The translations under genes were made by a program, and so were the position numbers. Under the pieces are notes generated by a model that ran no database searches, was not told the origin of the DNA, and saw only the letters and a list, made by a program, of their open reading frames with translations. A DNA stretch of 64,000 bases from Faeciplasma sp900553675. Lineage in GTDB: Bacteria; Bacillota; Clostridia; Oscillospirales; Ruminococcaceae. Location: NCBI GenBank assembly GCA_958428235.1, contig CAUAFG010000001.1:62001-126000 (forward strand), written 5' to 3'. Shown one piece after another: positions 14,858 through 24,618 of this stretch. Position 1 is the first letter of the stretch. Each line of letters opens with the position of its first letter.

Positions 14858-16739
14858 GTTTTTCCCACTTATTGCCGTGGGCGCGGTTGTGGGCGTGCTC
14901 TCGCTGATATTTATAGTCGCGTATGCCTCCATTAAGGACAAAAAGGCTGCTATCGGCTTCGACCGCTACATGCCCGACGGCGAAATCACCAAGCGTCTTT
15001 TAAAATACGCCAAGCCGTATGCCAAAAATTTCGCGCTTGTTTTGATGGTAATGCTCTTGTCCACCGCCCATGATATCTGCGCTCCGCTTTTGGTAGGTCA
15101 GATTGAAAAGATGATTAAGGGCGACTTTGAGCTTAAAGGGCTGTTTATCTACGTTGGCATGTACGCCGCAATTCTTATTGTATCGATCATCTGCACCTAT
15201 GTTCAGGCAATCGTTTTGCAGAAGACAGGTCAGAAGATTCTTTCAAACATCCGTGAGGACTTGATGAAGCACATCGAAAGTCTTTCCCATGCCCAGCTCA
15301 ACAACATCCCCGTGGGCAAGCTGGTAACAAGGGTCACCAACGACACCAACGCTATCTCGATGATGTTTACAAACATCATTGTAAATCTTGTAAAAAACTG
15401 CTTTGTTATATTCGGCGTTTTAACGGCTATGCTGCTTTTAAACTACGAGCTTACGCTGATGGTTTTGTGCTTTGTGCCGTTTATCGTGCTGTTTACGATT
15501 ATCTTCCGCAAATTCTCGCGCAGAGCTTACAGAGCTGTTAAGGACTGCACCACCGACATAAACACCTTTACCTCGGAAAACCTCAGCGGTATGAAGATAA
15601 TTCAGATATTCAACCGCGAGGATCGCAAAATGCAGGAGTTCAGCGAGCGCAACAACCGCTTGGGCAAGGCAAAGCGCGAGCAGATATTTGTATTCGGCGT
15701 GTTCCGCCCTGTGGTTTATATGCTTTACATATCCTCGGTTTTGTGCCTACTCTATCTCGGCGGACGTGGATACATCCGCGACACCAGCTTTTTAGGGCAG
15801 GTTATCACCTCGGAGACGGTTGTAACATTCTATATGTACATCTCAAGGTTCTTCAACCCGATTCAGAACTTAGCGGAGCAGTTCAACTGGCTGCAATCGG
15901 CGTTTGCTTCGGCTGAAAAGATTTTCACAGTTATGGACATGAAGCCGGAAATCGTCGACGAGCCGGACGCTATTGATCTCCCTGTATGCAAGGGCGAAAT
16001 CGAATTTAAAAACGTTTGGTTCAGCTACGTCGAGGGCGAATGGGTGCTAAAGGATGTTTCATTCAAGGTCTATGCCGGTGAAACGGTTGCGTTTGTCGGC
16101 TCGACCGGTTCTGGCAAGACAACTATCTTGTCCCTTATCTGCCGCAACTACGACATCCAGCGCGGACAGATACTTATCGACGGCATAGACATCAAGAAAA
16201 TAAAGATATCCAGCCTGCGCCGCCACTTCGGTCAGATGCTTCAGGACGTTTTCCTGTTTTCGGGAACCATCCGCTCGAATATAGTCCTGCGTGAAGAAAG
16301 CTTTACCGACGACGAGATAATGCAGGCGTGCAGATATGTCAACGCGGACAAAATCATCGAAAAGCTTGAAAACGGGCTTGACGAGGAGGTTAGAGAGCGC
16401 GGAAACAACTTCTCGGCGGGTCAGAGACAGCTTCTTAGCTTTGCGCGAACCATCATCCACAAGCCGGAGGTTATGATTTTAGACGAGGCAACCGCCAATA
16501 TCGACACCGAGACCGAGATTCTGATTCAGGATTCGCTTGAAAAGATGATGAACATCGGCACGCTGCTGATAGTTGCACACAGGCTTTCAACCATACGCAA
16601 GGCGGACAGGATAATTTATCTTTCCCACGGCGTAATCAAGGAGCAGGGCACGCATGAGGAGCTGCTTGAGCTTAAGGGTAGATATTATAATTTGTATATG
16701 CTTCAGTTTGAGAAGGAACAGATGAAGCAGAATAATTGA
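14850..16739 (+). CDS. ABC exporter half-transporter, partner with intact Walker B
   Basis: A 629-residue half-transporter. It has an extra N-terminal hydrophobic helix (residues 6-28), then the six-helix exporter domain, and an ATPase domain with Walker A GSTGSGKTT, signature FSAGQRQLL and Walker B VMILDEATANID with the catalytic Glu. The signature is the divergent one (SAGQ rather than SGGQ), which pairs with the degenerate site of the partner. GGGAGGA precedes the start inside the end of the first gene, so the two are translationally coupled and made together. Confidence 0.93.
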   Translation: MHEFFPLIAVGAVVGVLSLIFIVAYASIKDKKAAIGFDRYMPDGEITKRLLKYAKPYAKNFALVLMVMLLSTAHDICAPLLVGQIEKMIKGDFELKGLFIYVGMYAAILIVSIICTYVQAIVLQKTGQKILSNIREDLMKHIESLSHAQLNNIPVGKLVTRVTNDTNAISMMFTNIIVNLVKNCFVIFGVLTAMLLLNYELTLMVLCFVPFIVLFTIIFRKFSRRAYRAVKDCTTDINTFTSENLSGMKIIQIFNREDRKMQEFSERNNRLGKAKREQIFVFGVFRPVVYMLYISSVLCLLYLGGRGYIRDTSFLGQVITSETVVTFYMYISRFFNPIQNLAEQFNWLQSAFASAEKIFTVMDMKPEIVDEPDAIDLPVCKGEIEFKNVWFSYVEGEWVLKDVSFKVYAGETVAFVGSTGSGKTTILSLICRNYDIQRGQILIDGIDIKKIKISSLRRHFGQMLQDVFLFSGTIRSNIVLREESFTDDEIMQACRYVNADKIIEKLENGLDEEVRERGNNFSAGQRQLLSFARTIIHKPEVMILDEATANIDTETEILIQDSLEKMMNIGTLLIVAHRLSTIRKADRIIYLSHGVIKEQGTHEELLELKGRYYNLYMLQFEKEQMKQNN

Positions 16740-16749
16740 TTGATATGAA

Positions 16750-16788
16750 ACAGCGAGGTAGGAAAGGTTCCTGCCTCGCTGCTTTTTT
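16750..16788 (+). terminator. Terminator of the ABC exporter operon
   Basis: CAGCGAGGTAGG pairs with CCTGCCTCGCTG, followed by CTTTTTT. Confidence 0.93.
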
Positions 16789-16836
16789 GAAAAAATAAAT
16801 CAATGCGTTTGTTATAATATTTTGGTATGAATTGAA

Positions 16837-17056
16837 CTGCTACTTTGTGCAGTCATGGACGCACTCCGTGCGCCCATAGGAGGACCCCCGGCGAGGGTCC
16901 TCCCACGAAAAAACAGTCCACCGGACTGTTTTTTCTCCCTCTCCTGCGCTTCGCTTCGCTGGGGATTTCGCTCCCTGCGGGGAGCGCCGAGGGCTCTGCC
17001 CCTCGACCCCGCAAGCCTTTCAAGAGAAAGGCTTGAGCGAAAGCTTTTTAATTTTT
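16837..17056 (-). repeat. Multi-hairpin repeat element, copy B
   Basis: Inverted relative to copies A and C. Read on the minus strand it has CGAGGGGC-aga-GCCCTCG, CGCTCCC-cgca-GGGAGCG, ACAGTCC-ggt-GGACTGT, GGAGGACCC.../GGGTCCTCC and TGGGCGCAC-gga-GTGCGTCCA stems, then ACTGCACAAAGTAG. Several stems differ from copies A and C on both arms in a pairing-preserving way. It lies between convergent genes. Confidence 0.85.
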
Positions 17057-17077
17057 GCTATTGATACTTTGCTTTCT

Positions 17078-18355
17078 CTACAAAATATAATCGGTTATAC
17101 AATCATACCAGTGAACATAGGTAATACCGTTCACGGTGATTCGTTGATTATCCGGCAGAATCTCGCTCCATTTCTTTTTATAATAGTCGATAGCCCAGTC
17201 GTCGCGGTTATAGCGGCGCCAGAGAATAGTTTTGCCGTTCTTATCAAGAAACTGCTCCGAGAAAACTCCGGCGTTATAGGTTTCTATATCCAGAACGCAA
17301 ACGGTATCATAGCTCTTGCCGCCGATGGTGACGGTATATCTTCCCACAATGTCTATAAGAAAGTCCTTATTTGCGCTTGTGACTATATCGCCGTTTCTTG
17401 TGATGTCACCCTTGGGACTCAGGTTGGTTTCGTTGCCGCAGTTATCCTCGCCAAAGCCCCAGTTTTCCATAAATTCCTCGCCGTCAAGGAAGGTGATGTA
17501 GTTGCGCACATCGCCATCATTGCGCATGGTGGCAAGATATCTGCAATGGGTATCGGTGAGCTGTGCCACGAAGGTGCGGTTTATAACGTCCTTCTTATCC
17601 GAATATGACGCTTCGCGGGCGATAAGCTCGACCCCCTCTATTCCGTGAACCTTCGCCTTGCCGGTAACCTGCATATCATATATATGGTCGCACTTGCGGG
17701 ATGGGATGTCGTAAATTCCCCACGATATCCGTTCTCCGAGCTTTGGCACCAAAAACCAGCCCATAAGCTCCTCCCACTTTACCGAAAACGGCGGCTCGGA
17801 GCTCTTTTCAATCTTATATTCCGGTATATATTCAGGCAATCTTTTCATAATATTTTCTCCTTTCGATACTTCGGTGCGATATGGATACTTGCTTTTAAAA
17901 TTCTGCTTTGCCGTGTGGAGCCTTGATTTTACAGTCCCTATCGGGATATTCAGGATTCGCGCGATTTCTGCCTGCGGCTTTTGATTCCAGAAGTACAGAT
18001 AAAGTATCTGCTTGTCCTTATCCCCCAGCGAATCAAGAGTATCGCCGACTGCCGAAAGCTCGGAGACTCCCTGCCTGCCGTCGCACAGCTCCTTTTCGTC
18101 AAGCGAATCTATCGGGATTTCGTATTGCGCGGCTTTCGAGCGGAAGTAATCGTTGCATTTATTGCGCGCAATGCTGATAAGCCACGGCTTGAAGGACTCC
18201 TTACTTTTTAGCTGCGAGAATCTTTGATACGCCGTAAGGTATACCTCCTGCAAAACGTCCTCCGCGTCCGCGCGGGAGCTTATGCGATAGCGCACATAGC
18301 GCTCTATCGAAATCCGCTCGGCTGAAAGCAGTCTTTCAAATTCACTACGCTCCAT
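17078..18355 (-). CDS. ECF-type RNA polymerase sigma factor with large C-terminal domain
   Basis: A 425-residue protein. Residues 1-about 165 are an ECF sigma factor: region 2 with ADAEDVLQEVYLTAYQRF, and region 4 with QAEIARILNIPIGTVKSRLHTAK. Residues 170-425 form an extra domain beginning MKRLPEYIPEYK, with EELMGWFLVPK, SWGIYDIPSR and several Tyr/Trp-rich strands; I cannot assign it to a named family. In ECF groups with extensions, such domains often regulate the sigma factor in place of an anti-sigma. At the junction there is AAAGGAG nine nt before an in-frame ATG (17848), so a free C-terminal protein may also be made. No anti-sigma gene is adjacent. Confidence 0.85.
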   Translation of the reverse strand: MERSEFERLLSAERISIERYVRYRISSRADAEDVLQEVYLTAYQRFSQLKSKESFKPWLISIARNKCNDYFRSKAAQYEIPIDSLDEKELCDGRQGVSELSAVGDTLDSLGDKDKQILYLYFWNQKPQAEIARILNIPIGTVKSRLHTAKQNFKSKYPYRTEVSKGENIMKRLPEYIPEYKIEKSSEPPFSVKWEELMGWFLVPKLGERISWGIYDIPSRKCDHIYDMQVTGKAKVHGIEGVELIAREASYSDKKDVINRTFVAQLTDTHCRYLATMRNDGDVRNYITFLDGEEFMENWGFGEDNCGNETNLSPKGDITRNGDIVTSANKDFLIDIVGRYTVTIGGKSYDTVCVLDIETYNAGVFSEQFLDKNGKTILWRRYNRDDWAIDYYKKKWSEILPDNQRITVNGITYVHWYDCITDYIL

Positions 18356-18433
18356 ATCATCGCCTCCTCTTTATGAAATTAAAACCGGTTTCACTTGTAT
18401 AGACGGATTTTTGCATCGAAAGGTTCATTTTAT

Positions 18434-18473
18434 AATAAAAAACAGCGGCACAGTCGTTCTGACCGTGCCGCTG
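18434..18473 (-). terminator. Terminator of the str operon (after tuf)
   Basis: Minus-strand CAGCGGCACGG...CTGTGCCGCTG hairpin followed by TTTTTTATTAT. Confidence 0.92.
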
Positions 18474-18507
18474 AAATTATTTTTGCTTAGCGAAATTATT
18501 CTAAGAA

Positions 18508-19707
18508 TTAAAGAACCTTAGTAACAACGCCGGAACCAACGGTTCTGCCGCCCTCACGGATAGCAAAACGAAGTCCCTCTTCGATAGCGATAGGAGTGAT
18601 GAGCTCTACGCTGATCTCAACGTTATCGCCGGGCATGCACATTTCCTTTCCTTCGGGAAGGGTGATAACGCCGGTAACGTCGGTAGTTCTGAAGTAGAAC
18701 TGAGGTCTGTAATTGGTGAAGAAGGGAGTATGACGTCCGCCCTCTTCCTTCTTAAGAACGTAAACCTGACCAACGAACTTGGTAAGAGGATGAATTGTTC
18801 CGGGCTTGCAAAGAACCTGACCTCTTTCGATGTCCTTTCTCTGAACACCACGGAGAAGTGCGCCGATGTTATCGCCTGCTTCTGCGTAGTCAAGGGTCTT
18901 TCTGAACATTTCGATACCGGTAACAACGGTCTTAGCTCTCTCTTCGGTGAGACCGATGATCTCAACTTCGTCGCCGAGCTTAAGCTGTCCTCTTTCAACT
19001 CTACCGGTTGCAACGGTACCACGTCCGGTGATGGTCATGGTGTCCTCAACAGGCATAAGGAAAGGAAGATCAGCCTTACGGTCGGGAGTGGGGATATAAG
19101 AGTCTACAGCGTCCATAAGCTCGAGGATAGGAGCGTATGCGGGATCAGAAGGATCGGTGGAAGCACACTCGAGTGCAGCCAGAGCGGAGCCCTTGATGAT
19201 CGGGATATCGTCGCCGGGGAACTCGTACTTGGAAAGGATATCTCTGATGTCCATTTCAACGAGCTCGAGAAGCTCGGGGTCGTCAACCTGGTCAACCTTG
19301 TTCATGAAAACAACGATTGCAGGAACGCCAACCTGACGGGCAAGAAGGATATGCTCTCTGGTCTGAGCCATAGGTCCATCAGATGCAGCAACTACGAGGA
19401 TAGCGCCGTCCATCTGAGCAGCACCGGTGATCATGTTCTTAACGTAGTCAGCATGGCCGGGGCAGTCAACGTGAGCATAGTGACGATTATCAGTCTCATA
19501 CTCAACGTGAGCGGTGTTGATGGTGATACCACGCTCTCTCTCCTCAGGAGCCTTATCGATCATATCGTAAGCCTCGAACTTAGCCTGACCCTTAAGAGCC
19601 AGAACCTTGGTGATAGCTGCGGTAAGAGTGGTCTTGCCATGGTCAACGTGACCGATGGTACCAATATTAACGTGGGGCTTGGTTCTTTCAAATTTCTGCT
19701 TTGCCAT
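18508..19707 (-). CDS. tuf: Elongation factor Tu
   Basis: A 399-residue EF-Tu, the GTPase that delivers aminoacyl-tRNA to the ribosome. GHVDHGKTTLT (G1), DCPGHADY (G3) and NKVD (G4) are intact, with the usual beta-barrel domains 2 and 3 ending in VTKVL. It is the last gene of the rpsL-rpsG-fusA-tuf operon, 134 bp after fusA, and has its own ribosome site (GGGAGGA). Codon use is strongly biased, as expected for a highly expressed gene. Confidence 0.98.
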   Translation of the reverse strand: MAKQKFERTKPHVNIGTIGHVDHGKTTLTAAITKVLALKGQAKFEAYDMIDKAPEERERGITINTAHVEYETDNRHYAHVDCPGHADYVKNMITGAAQMDGAILVVAASDGPMAQTREHILLARQVGVPAIVVFMNKVDQVDDPELLELVEMDIRDILSKYEFPGDDIPIIKGSALAALECASTDPSDPAYAPILELMDAVDSYIPTPDRKADLPFLMPVEDTMTITGRGTVATGRVERGQLKLGDEVEIIGLTEERAKTVVTGIEMFRKTLDYAEAGDNIGALLRGVQRKDIERGQVLCKPGTIHPLTKFVGQVYVLKKEEGGRHTPFFTNYRPQFYFRTTDVTGVITLPEGKEMCMPGDNVEISVELITPIAIEEGLRFAIREGGRTVGSGVVTKVL

Positions 19708-19841
19708 TGGAATTGTCCTCCCTTAAATTTAGATTTAATAATATTTTATCAGATACTTATTCAAAATGCAAGTGCAAAACTCACATTTTATTAATATTTT
19801 ATGCGATTTTGCTGGAAAAACTCTGCAAATCACACATAAAA

Positions 19842-21926
19842 TCAGTCGTCGCTGCGCTTTCTTGCATTCATGATGCTTTCTGCAACAGACTTCGGAACCT
19901 CGGTGTAGCTGTGCGGCTCCATTGTGTACTGTCCACGTCCCTGAGTTTTGGAACGAAGGTCGTTGGAGTAGCCGAACATTTCGGAAAGCGGAACAAGCGC
20001 GTCGACCTGAGCAACGCCGTTGTTGATTTCCTGACCGAGAATCTGTCCTCTTCTGGAGTTAAGGTCGCCGATAGCGGTACCCATAAACTCTTCGGGGACG
20101 ATGCACGCAACCTTCATGATAGGCTCTAAGATAACAGGATCTGCCTTTTTCATAGCTTCCTTGAAAGCCATAGAACCGGCGATGCTGAACGCCATTTCAG
20201 AGGAGTCGACCTCGTGGTAAGAACCATCATAAAGGGTTACCTTAACGTCAACTACAGGATAGCCGGCCAAAACTCCGGCTTTCATAGCTCCCTGTATACC
20301 CTTGTCGACTGCGGGAATGTATTCCTTGGGAATAGCGCCGCCGACAACCTGGTTGATGAACTCGTAGCCCTTGCCGGACTCGTTGGGTTCGAGCTTGATC
20401 TTAACGTGACCATACTGACCCTTACCGCCGGACTGACGGGCATACTTATGCTCGACGTCTGCAAGTCTGCGGACAGTCTCCTTATAAGCAACCTGAGGTG
20501 CGCCTACGTTTGCTTCGACCTTGAACTCACGCAGAAGTCTGTCTACGATGATTTCGAGGTGAAGCTCGCCCATACCTGCAATAATGGTCTGACCGGTTTC
20601 TTCATCTGTCCATGTCTTGAAGGTGGGGTCTTCCTCGGCAAGCTTTGAGAGGGCTATGCCCATCTTTTCCTGACCTGCCTTGGTCTTAGGCTCGATAGCG
20701 AGCTGGATAACAGGATCGGGGAACTCCATGGACTCAAGGATTATAGGATGCTTGGAGTCGCACAGAGTGTCGCCGGTGGTGGTGTTCTTAACGCCTACTA
20801 CCGCGTAGATATCGCCTGCATAGCAGGTGTCGATGTCCTTACGGTGATTGGAATGCATCTGAAGGATACGTCCCATTCTTTCGTTGGCGTCCTTGGTGCA
20901 GTTGAGAACGGTATCTCCGGCGTTGATGGTACCGGAATATACTCTGAAGAAGCAGAGCTTACCAACGAACGGGTCGGTTGCGATCTTGAATGCAAGAGCC
21001 GCAAACGGAGCGTTATCGTCGGACGGACGGTGCTCCTCCTCGCCGGTGTCGGGGTTAACACCCTTGATGTCCTCAATGTCGGTAGGTGCGGGCATATAGT
21101 CAACGATTGCGTCCAAAAGCTTCTGAACGCCCTTGTTCTTATAAGAGGTGCCACAGGTTACGGGAACCATATGTCCTGCTATTGTGGCGGCTCTTATGCC
21201 CTTTTTAAGCTCCTCTATGGAAAGCTCGCCCTCTTCGAGGTACTTTTCCATAAGAGCTTCGTCTGTCTCGGCAACCGCTTCAACCATTGCGGTGTGATAT
21301 TCGTTTGCCTTGTCAACCATATCTTCGGGGATATCCTCAACTCTGATATCCTTTCCGAGATCGTCGTAGTATACATATGCCTTCATCTCAAGAAGATCGA
21401 TAATTCCCTTGAAGAAGGTCTCGCTTCCGATAGGAAGCTGAATCGGAACGGCATTTGCCTTTAAACGCTGGTGGATCATGGTTAAAACATGATAGAAGTC
21501 CGCGCCCATGATGTCCATCTTATTGACGTAGATCATGCGGGGAACCTTATATTTGTCACCCTGTCTCCAAACGGTTTCGGTCTGAGGCTCAACGCCGCCC
21601 TTTGCACAAAGAACTGTTACCGCGCCGTCGAGAACTCTTAAAGAGCGCTCAACCTCAACGGTAAAGTCAACGTGACCGGGGGTGTCAATGATATTGATTC
21701 TATGACCCTTCCAGTAAGCGGTGGTAGCAGCGGAGGTGATGGTTATACCTCTTTCCTGCTCCTGCTCCATCCAGTCCATGGTAGCGGAACCATCGTGGGT
21801 TTCGCCCATTTTGTGGTTGATACCGGTGTAGAAAAGAATACGCTCGGTGGTGGTGGTCTTTCCTGCGTCGATATGGGCCATGATACCGATATTTCTCGTC
21901 ATTGACAAAGATACATCTCTTGCCAT
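19842..21926 (-). CDS. fusA: Elongation factor G
   Basis: A 694-residue translocation GTPase. G1 is AHIDAGKTT, G3 DTPGHVDF, G4 NKMD, and the C-terminal half carries domains III-V (for example GQYGHVK and the RGQ...NGVAQ region). Normal length and intact. It lies 30 bp after rpsG in the str operon. Confidence 0.98.
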   Translation of the reverse strand: MARDVSLSMTRNIGIMAHIDAGKTTTTERILFYTGINHKMGETHDGSATMDWMEQEQERGITITSAATTAYWKGHRINIIDTPGHVDFTVEVERSLRVLDGAVTVLCAKGGVEPQTETVWRQGDKYKVPRMIYVNKMDIMGADFYHVLTMIHQRLKANAVPIQLPIGSETFFKGIIDLLEMKAYVYYDDLGKDIRVEDIPEDMVDKANEYHTAMVEAVAETDEALMEKYLEEGELSIEELKKGIRAATIAGHMVPVTCGTSYKNKGVQKLLDAIVDYMPAPTDIEDIKGVNPDTGEEEHRPSDDNAPFAALAFKIATDPFVGKLCFFRVYSGTINAGDTVLNCTKDANERMGRILQMHSNHRKDIDTCYAGDIYAVVGVKNTTTGDTLCDSKHPIILESMEFPDPVIQLAIEPKTKAGQEKMGIALSKLAEEDPTFKTWTDEETGQTIIAGMGELHLEIIVDRLLREFKVEANVGAPQVAYKETVRRLADVEHKYARQSGGKGQYGHVKIKLEPNESGKGYEFINQVVGGAIPKEYIPAVDKGIQGAMKAGVLAGYPVVDVKVTLYDGSYHEVDSSEMAFSIAGSMAFKEAMKKADPVILEPIMKVACIVPEEFMGTAIGDLNSRRGQILGQEINNGVAQVDALVPLSEMFGYSNDLRSKTQGRGQYTMEPHSYTEVPKSVAESIMNARKRSDD

Positions 21927-21956
21927 ATTAATCTCCTTAACAAAGTTTGGATATTA

Positions 21957-22427
21957 TCACCAACGGAAATGAGCAAACGCCTTGTTAGCGTCAGCCATCT
22001 TATGGGTATCTTCACGCTTCTTGCAGGCACCGCCAACGCCGTTCATAGCGTCGAGGATTTCGCCGGCAAGGCGCTCGCGCATGGTCTTTTCGTTTCTCTC
22101 GCGAGAATACTTGGTTATCCATCTTAAGCCTAAGGTTTCACGTCTTGCGGGACGTACTTCCATAGGTACCTGATAGGTGGCGCCACCTACACGGCGTGCC
22201 TTAACCTCCAAATTCGGCATAACATTTTCCATAGCAGCCTCGAATGCTTCGAGAGCCGGCTTGCCGGACTTGGCTTCAACAATTTCGAATGCACCGTATA
22301 CAATCTTCTGAGCTACGCCCTTCTTACCGTCTAACATGATGTTATTGATAAGGCGGGTGACAAGCTTTGAGTTGTAGATAGGATCCTGCAAAACATCACG
22401 CTTTGCAATATTACCTCTTCTTGGCAC
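21957..22427 (-). CDS. rpsG: 30S ribosomal protein S7
   Basis: S7, a 156-residue 16S rRNA-binding primary assembly protein. I use the GTG at 22427, which gives (M)PRRGNIAKRDVLQDP and the exact canonical length, with AAGGAGG eight nt upstream. The frame stays open to an ATG at 22460, but that lies before this ribosome site. C-terminal HKMADANKAFAHFRW is typical. Confidence 0.97.
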   Translation of the reverse strand: MPRRGNIAKRDVLQDPIYNSKLVTRLINNIMLDGKKGVAQKIVYGAFEIVEAKSGKPALEAFEAAMENVMPNLEVKARRVGGATYQVPMEVRPARRETLGLRWITKYSRERNEKTMRERLAGEILDAMNGVGGACKKREDTHKMADANKAFAHFRW

Positions 22428-22611
22428 TTCGCTTCCCTCCTTCACAATTAATGATATCATTGGTACTCGAATTCGTCAGACCGCGAAAATTTCCACGCGG
22501 TCGTGCGACCCCGTTGCGTCCAAAGCAAGAGGCAACATAAATTTATATGTTAACCCCGCTTTGACAGCGGTGGAAGAATTCAAAAATAAGTTCTGCCCGA
22601 ATTTTCAAGAA

Positions 22612-23034
22612 TTACTTCTTGGCGGCCTTGGGCTTCTTTGCGCCGTACTTAGATCTTGCCTGCATTCTCTTTGCAACGCCCTGAGCATCGAGTGTTCCTC
22701 TGATGATGTGGTAACGCACACCGGGGAGGTCCTTAACTCTTCCGCCTCTGATTAAAACAACGCTGTGCTCCTGCAGGTTGTGTCCGATACCCGGAATGTA
22801 AGCGGTAACTTCGGTTCCGTTGGTAAGACGGACTCTGGCGATCTTTCTCATTGCAGAGTTAGGCTTTTTGGGGGTGGCAGTTTTGACAGTTGTGCAAACG
22901 CCTCTCTTTTGAGGGCAGGACTGGTCTATCACTAACTTCTTCTTGGAGTTGTAACCCTTCTGAAGTGCGGGAGCGGTGGACTTGTCCGTCAAAATGTCTC
23001 TTCCCTTATGAACTAACTGGTTAAACGTTGGCAT
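22612..23034 (-). CDS. rpsL: 30S ribosomal protein S12
   Basis: A 140-residue S12, the decoding-centre protein. It starts MPTFNQLVHKGR at 23034 behind GAAAGGAGAG; KKPNSAMRKIARVRL and PGIGHNLQEH are conserved, and the lysine of the TPKKPNS loop (site of known streptomycin resistance changes) is the ordinary form. First gene of the str operon. The 184-bp space before rpsG contains a CCGCG/CGCGG stem that might serve as an S7 autoregulatory site, which is only a suggestion. Confidence 0.97.
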   Translation of the reverse strand: MPTFNQLVHKGRDILTDKSTAPALQKGYNSKKKLVIDQSCPQKRGVCTTVKTATPKKPNSAMRKIARVRLTNGTEVTAYIPGIGHNLQEHSVVLIRGGRVKDLPGVRYHIIRGTLDAQGVAKRMQARSKYGAKKPKAAKK

Positions 23035-23103
23035 ATTTTCTCTCCTTTCTTTGATAATATATACACAATGCCATAGTATATCCATGGTTTTGCATACTAA
23101 TAT

Positions 23104-23132
23104 AGTATAACCGAACTTGCGCCGATTGTCAA
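23104..23132 (-). promoter_or_regulatory. Promoter of the str operon
   Basis: Minus-strand TTGACA (23132-23127), 17-nt spacer, TATACT (23109-23104), with an A/T-rich upstream region that could act as an UP element. Confidence 0.85.
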
Positions 23133-23222
23133 GAAAAATTATTTATTTTTTATTACAAATTTATCCGCTCTGATCCTTACTTTATTGATGTTTTCGATAA
23201 TTTCTGTGCGATATCCCGCTAA

Positions 23223-24584
23223 TCATGCCGGACGCTCCGCGGAATCCTTATTCCACCTAAGAGTTTTGTAGAAGCAGAGCGACAAGAGCATTCCTATTAC
23301 CCAGCCAATCGTCCACGCAAGCCATATGCCGTTTATTCCCATAGAAGTCTTTGAAAACAGCGCGGCAAGGATTACTCTTAGCACAAGGTCGGTGAAGGTG
23401 GCTATCATAAAGCGGTTCATTCTGCCCGCTCCGCGAAGGATTCCGTCGGCGGTTAGCTTGGTTGCAACCACTATGTAAAATGGTGCGAGTATGCGCAGAA
23501 TCGTCACTCCGATGTCCATAGCGTCGCCTGTGGGACTCTCCAAAAATATATAAACAAGCTGCTTCGAGGCTAAAATATATACCGCTGTTATCGGCAGGCA
23601 GATGGAGTAAACAAGCTTAAGTCCCGCCTTAAAGCCTTGGGATATCCTTTCAAACTTCTGCGCGCCGATGTTCTGGGCGGTGAAGCTTGATATACCGTTG
23701 CCAAGGGTCGTCAGCGAGGATATTACCATGTTGTTCAGCTTTATCGAGGCGGAATATCCCGCCATTGCGGCTGTTCCGAAGCCGTTTATCAAGCCCTGAA
23801 TGTAGATGTTTCCGACCGATATAAAGCTTTGCTGCAATATGCTTGGTATCGCCACCCGCGCCACCCTTCCTAAAAGTTCCCACGAGAACAGCGGGGCTTT
23901 TTCCTCGGTCTTGATGGCGTTAAACCTGCGGAAGACGACCGTTACTGCCAGAATGCAGCTTACTCCTTGGCAGATAAGCGTCGCCCATGCAACGCCGTCA
24001 ACGCCCATCTTAAATCCTGCCACAAACAGAATGTCGGCAAAGATATTCGATACCGACGAGCAGGCAAGGAAGATAAACGGCGTTTTAGAGTCGCCCAGAG
24101 CCGAGAAAATTCCTGTTGCAATGTTGTAAAAGAACACAAACGGCAGACTTAAGATGTAGATGTTAAGATACAGCTTAGAATCCGCCATTACCTCGGGCGG
24201 GGTCTTCATCAGCCTTAAAAGACTGTCGCTGAAGCAAAATCCGCATATCATAAGCACGGCACAGAGAGCCGCACCAGCTATAAGCGCGGAATATACGGCG
24301 GTTTTCATGTCGCGGTATCTCTTTGCGCCGAAAAGCTGCGCGGCTATTACCGAACAGCCGATGTTGCAGCCGAAAGCAAAGGCTATGAAGATAAGGGTTA
24401 TTTCGTAGCTGTTGCCGACTGCCGCTAAAGCGTCGTTGCCGATGAATTTTCCGGCTACAAAGCTGTCGGCGATGTTGTAGAGCTGCTGAAAGATTATGCT
24501 TCCGAAAAGCGGAAGACAGAACCGCATGAGAACCTTTGAAGGCTCACCCGCGGTGAGGTCGGTATTTACCTGATGATCGGACAT
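23223..24584 (-). CDS. MATE family efflux transporter
   Basis: A 453-residue protein with about 12 hydrophobic segments in two similar halves. GEPSKVLMRFCLPLFGSIIFQQ at the N-terminus and the NIYIQGLINGFG-type repeat in the second half fit the DinF/NorM-like MATE family, which exports drugs or metabolites using Na+ or H+. Substrate unknown. Single-gene unit; a copy of the multi-hairpin repeat lies just upstream of its start, so its promoter may be within or near that repeat. Confidence 0.92.
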   Translation of the reverse strand: MSDHQVNTDLTAGEPSKVLMRFCLPLFGSIIFQQLYNIADSFVAGKFIGNDALAAVGNSYEITLIFIAFAFGCNIGCSVIAAQLFGAKRYRDMKTAVYSALIAGAALCAVLMICGFCFSDSLLRLMKTPPEVMADSKLYLNIYILSLPFVFFYNIATGIFSALGDSKTPFIFLACSSVSNIFADILFVAGFKMGVDGVAWATLICQGVSCILAVTVVFRRFNAIKTEEKAPLFSWELLGRVARVAIPSILQQSFISVGNIYIQGLINGFGTAAMAGYSASIKLNNMVISSLTTLGNGISSFTAQNIGAQKFERISQGFKAGLKLVYSICLPITAVYILASKQLVYIFLESPTGDAMDIGVTILRILAPFYIVVATKLTADGILRGAGRMNRFMIATFTDLVLRVILAALFSKTSMGINGIWLAWTIGWVIGMLLSLCFYKTLRWNKDSAERPA

Positions 24585-24618
24585 TTATGACCATTCCTTT
24601 CCTGAAAAACAAGAAATT

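Noticed and set aside
16845..17064. Short open frames inside the three repeat copies (also about 7416-7718 and 24587-24844)
   Set aside because: Frames arise on both strands from the GC-rich hairpins, have no ribosome sites and change reading frame between copies; the conserved property is pairing, not protein.
19842..23034. Long plus-strand open frames opposite tuf, fusA and other highly expressed genes
   Set aside because: They are shadows of codon bias in the real genes, with no ribosome sites or recognisable domains.
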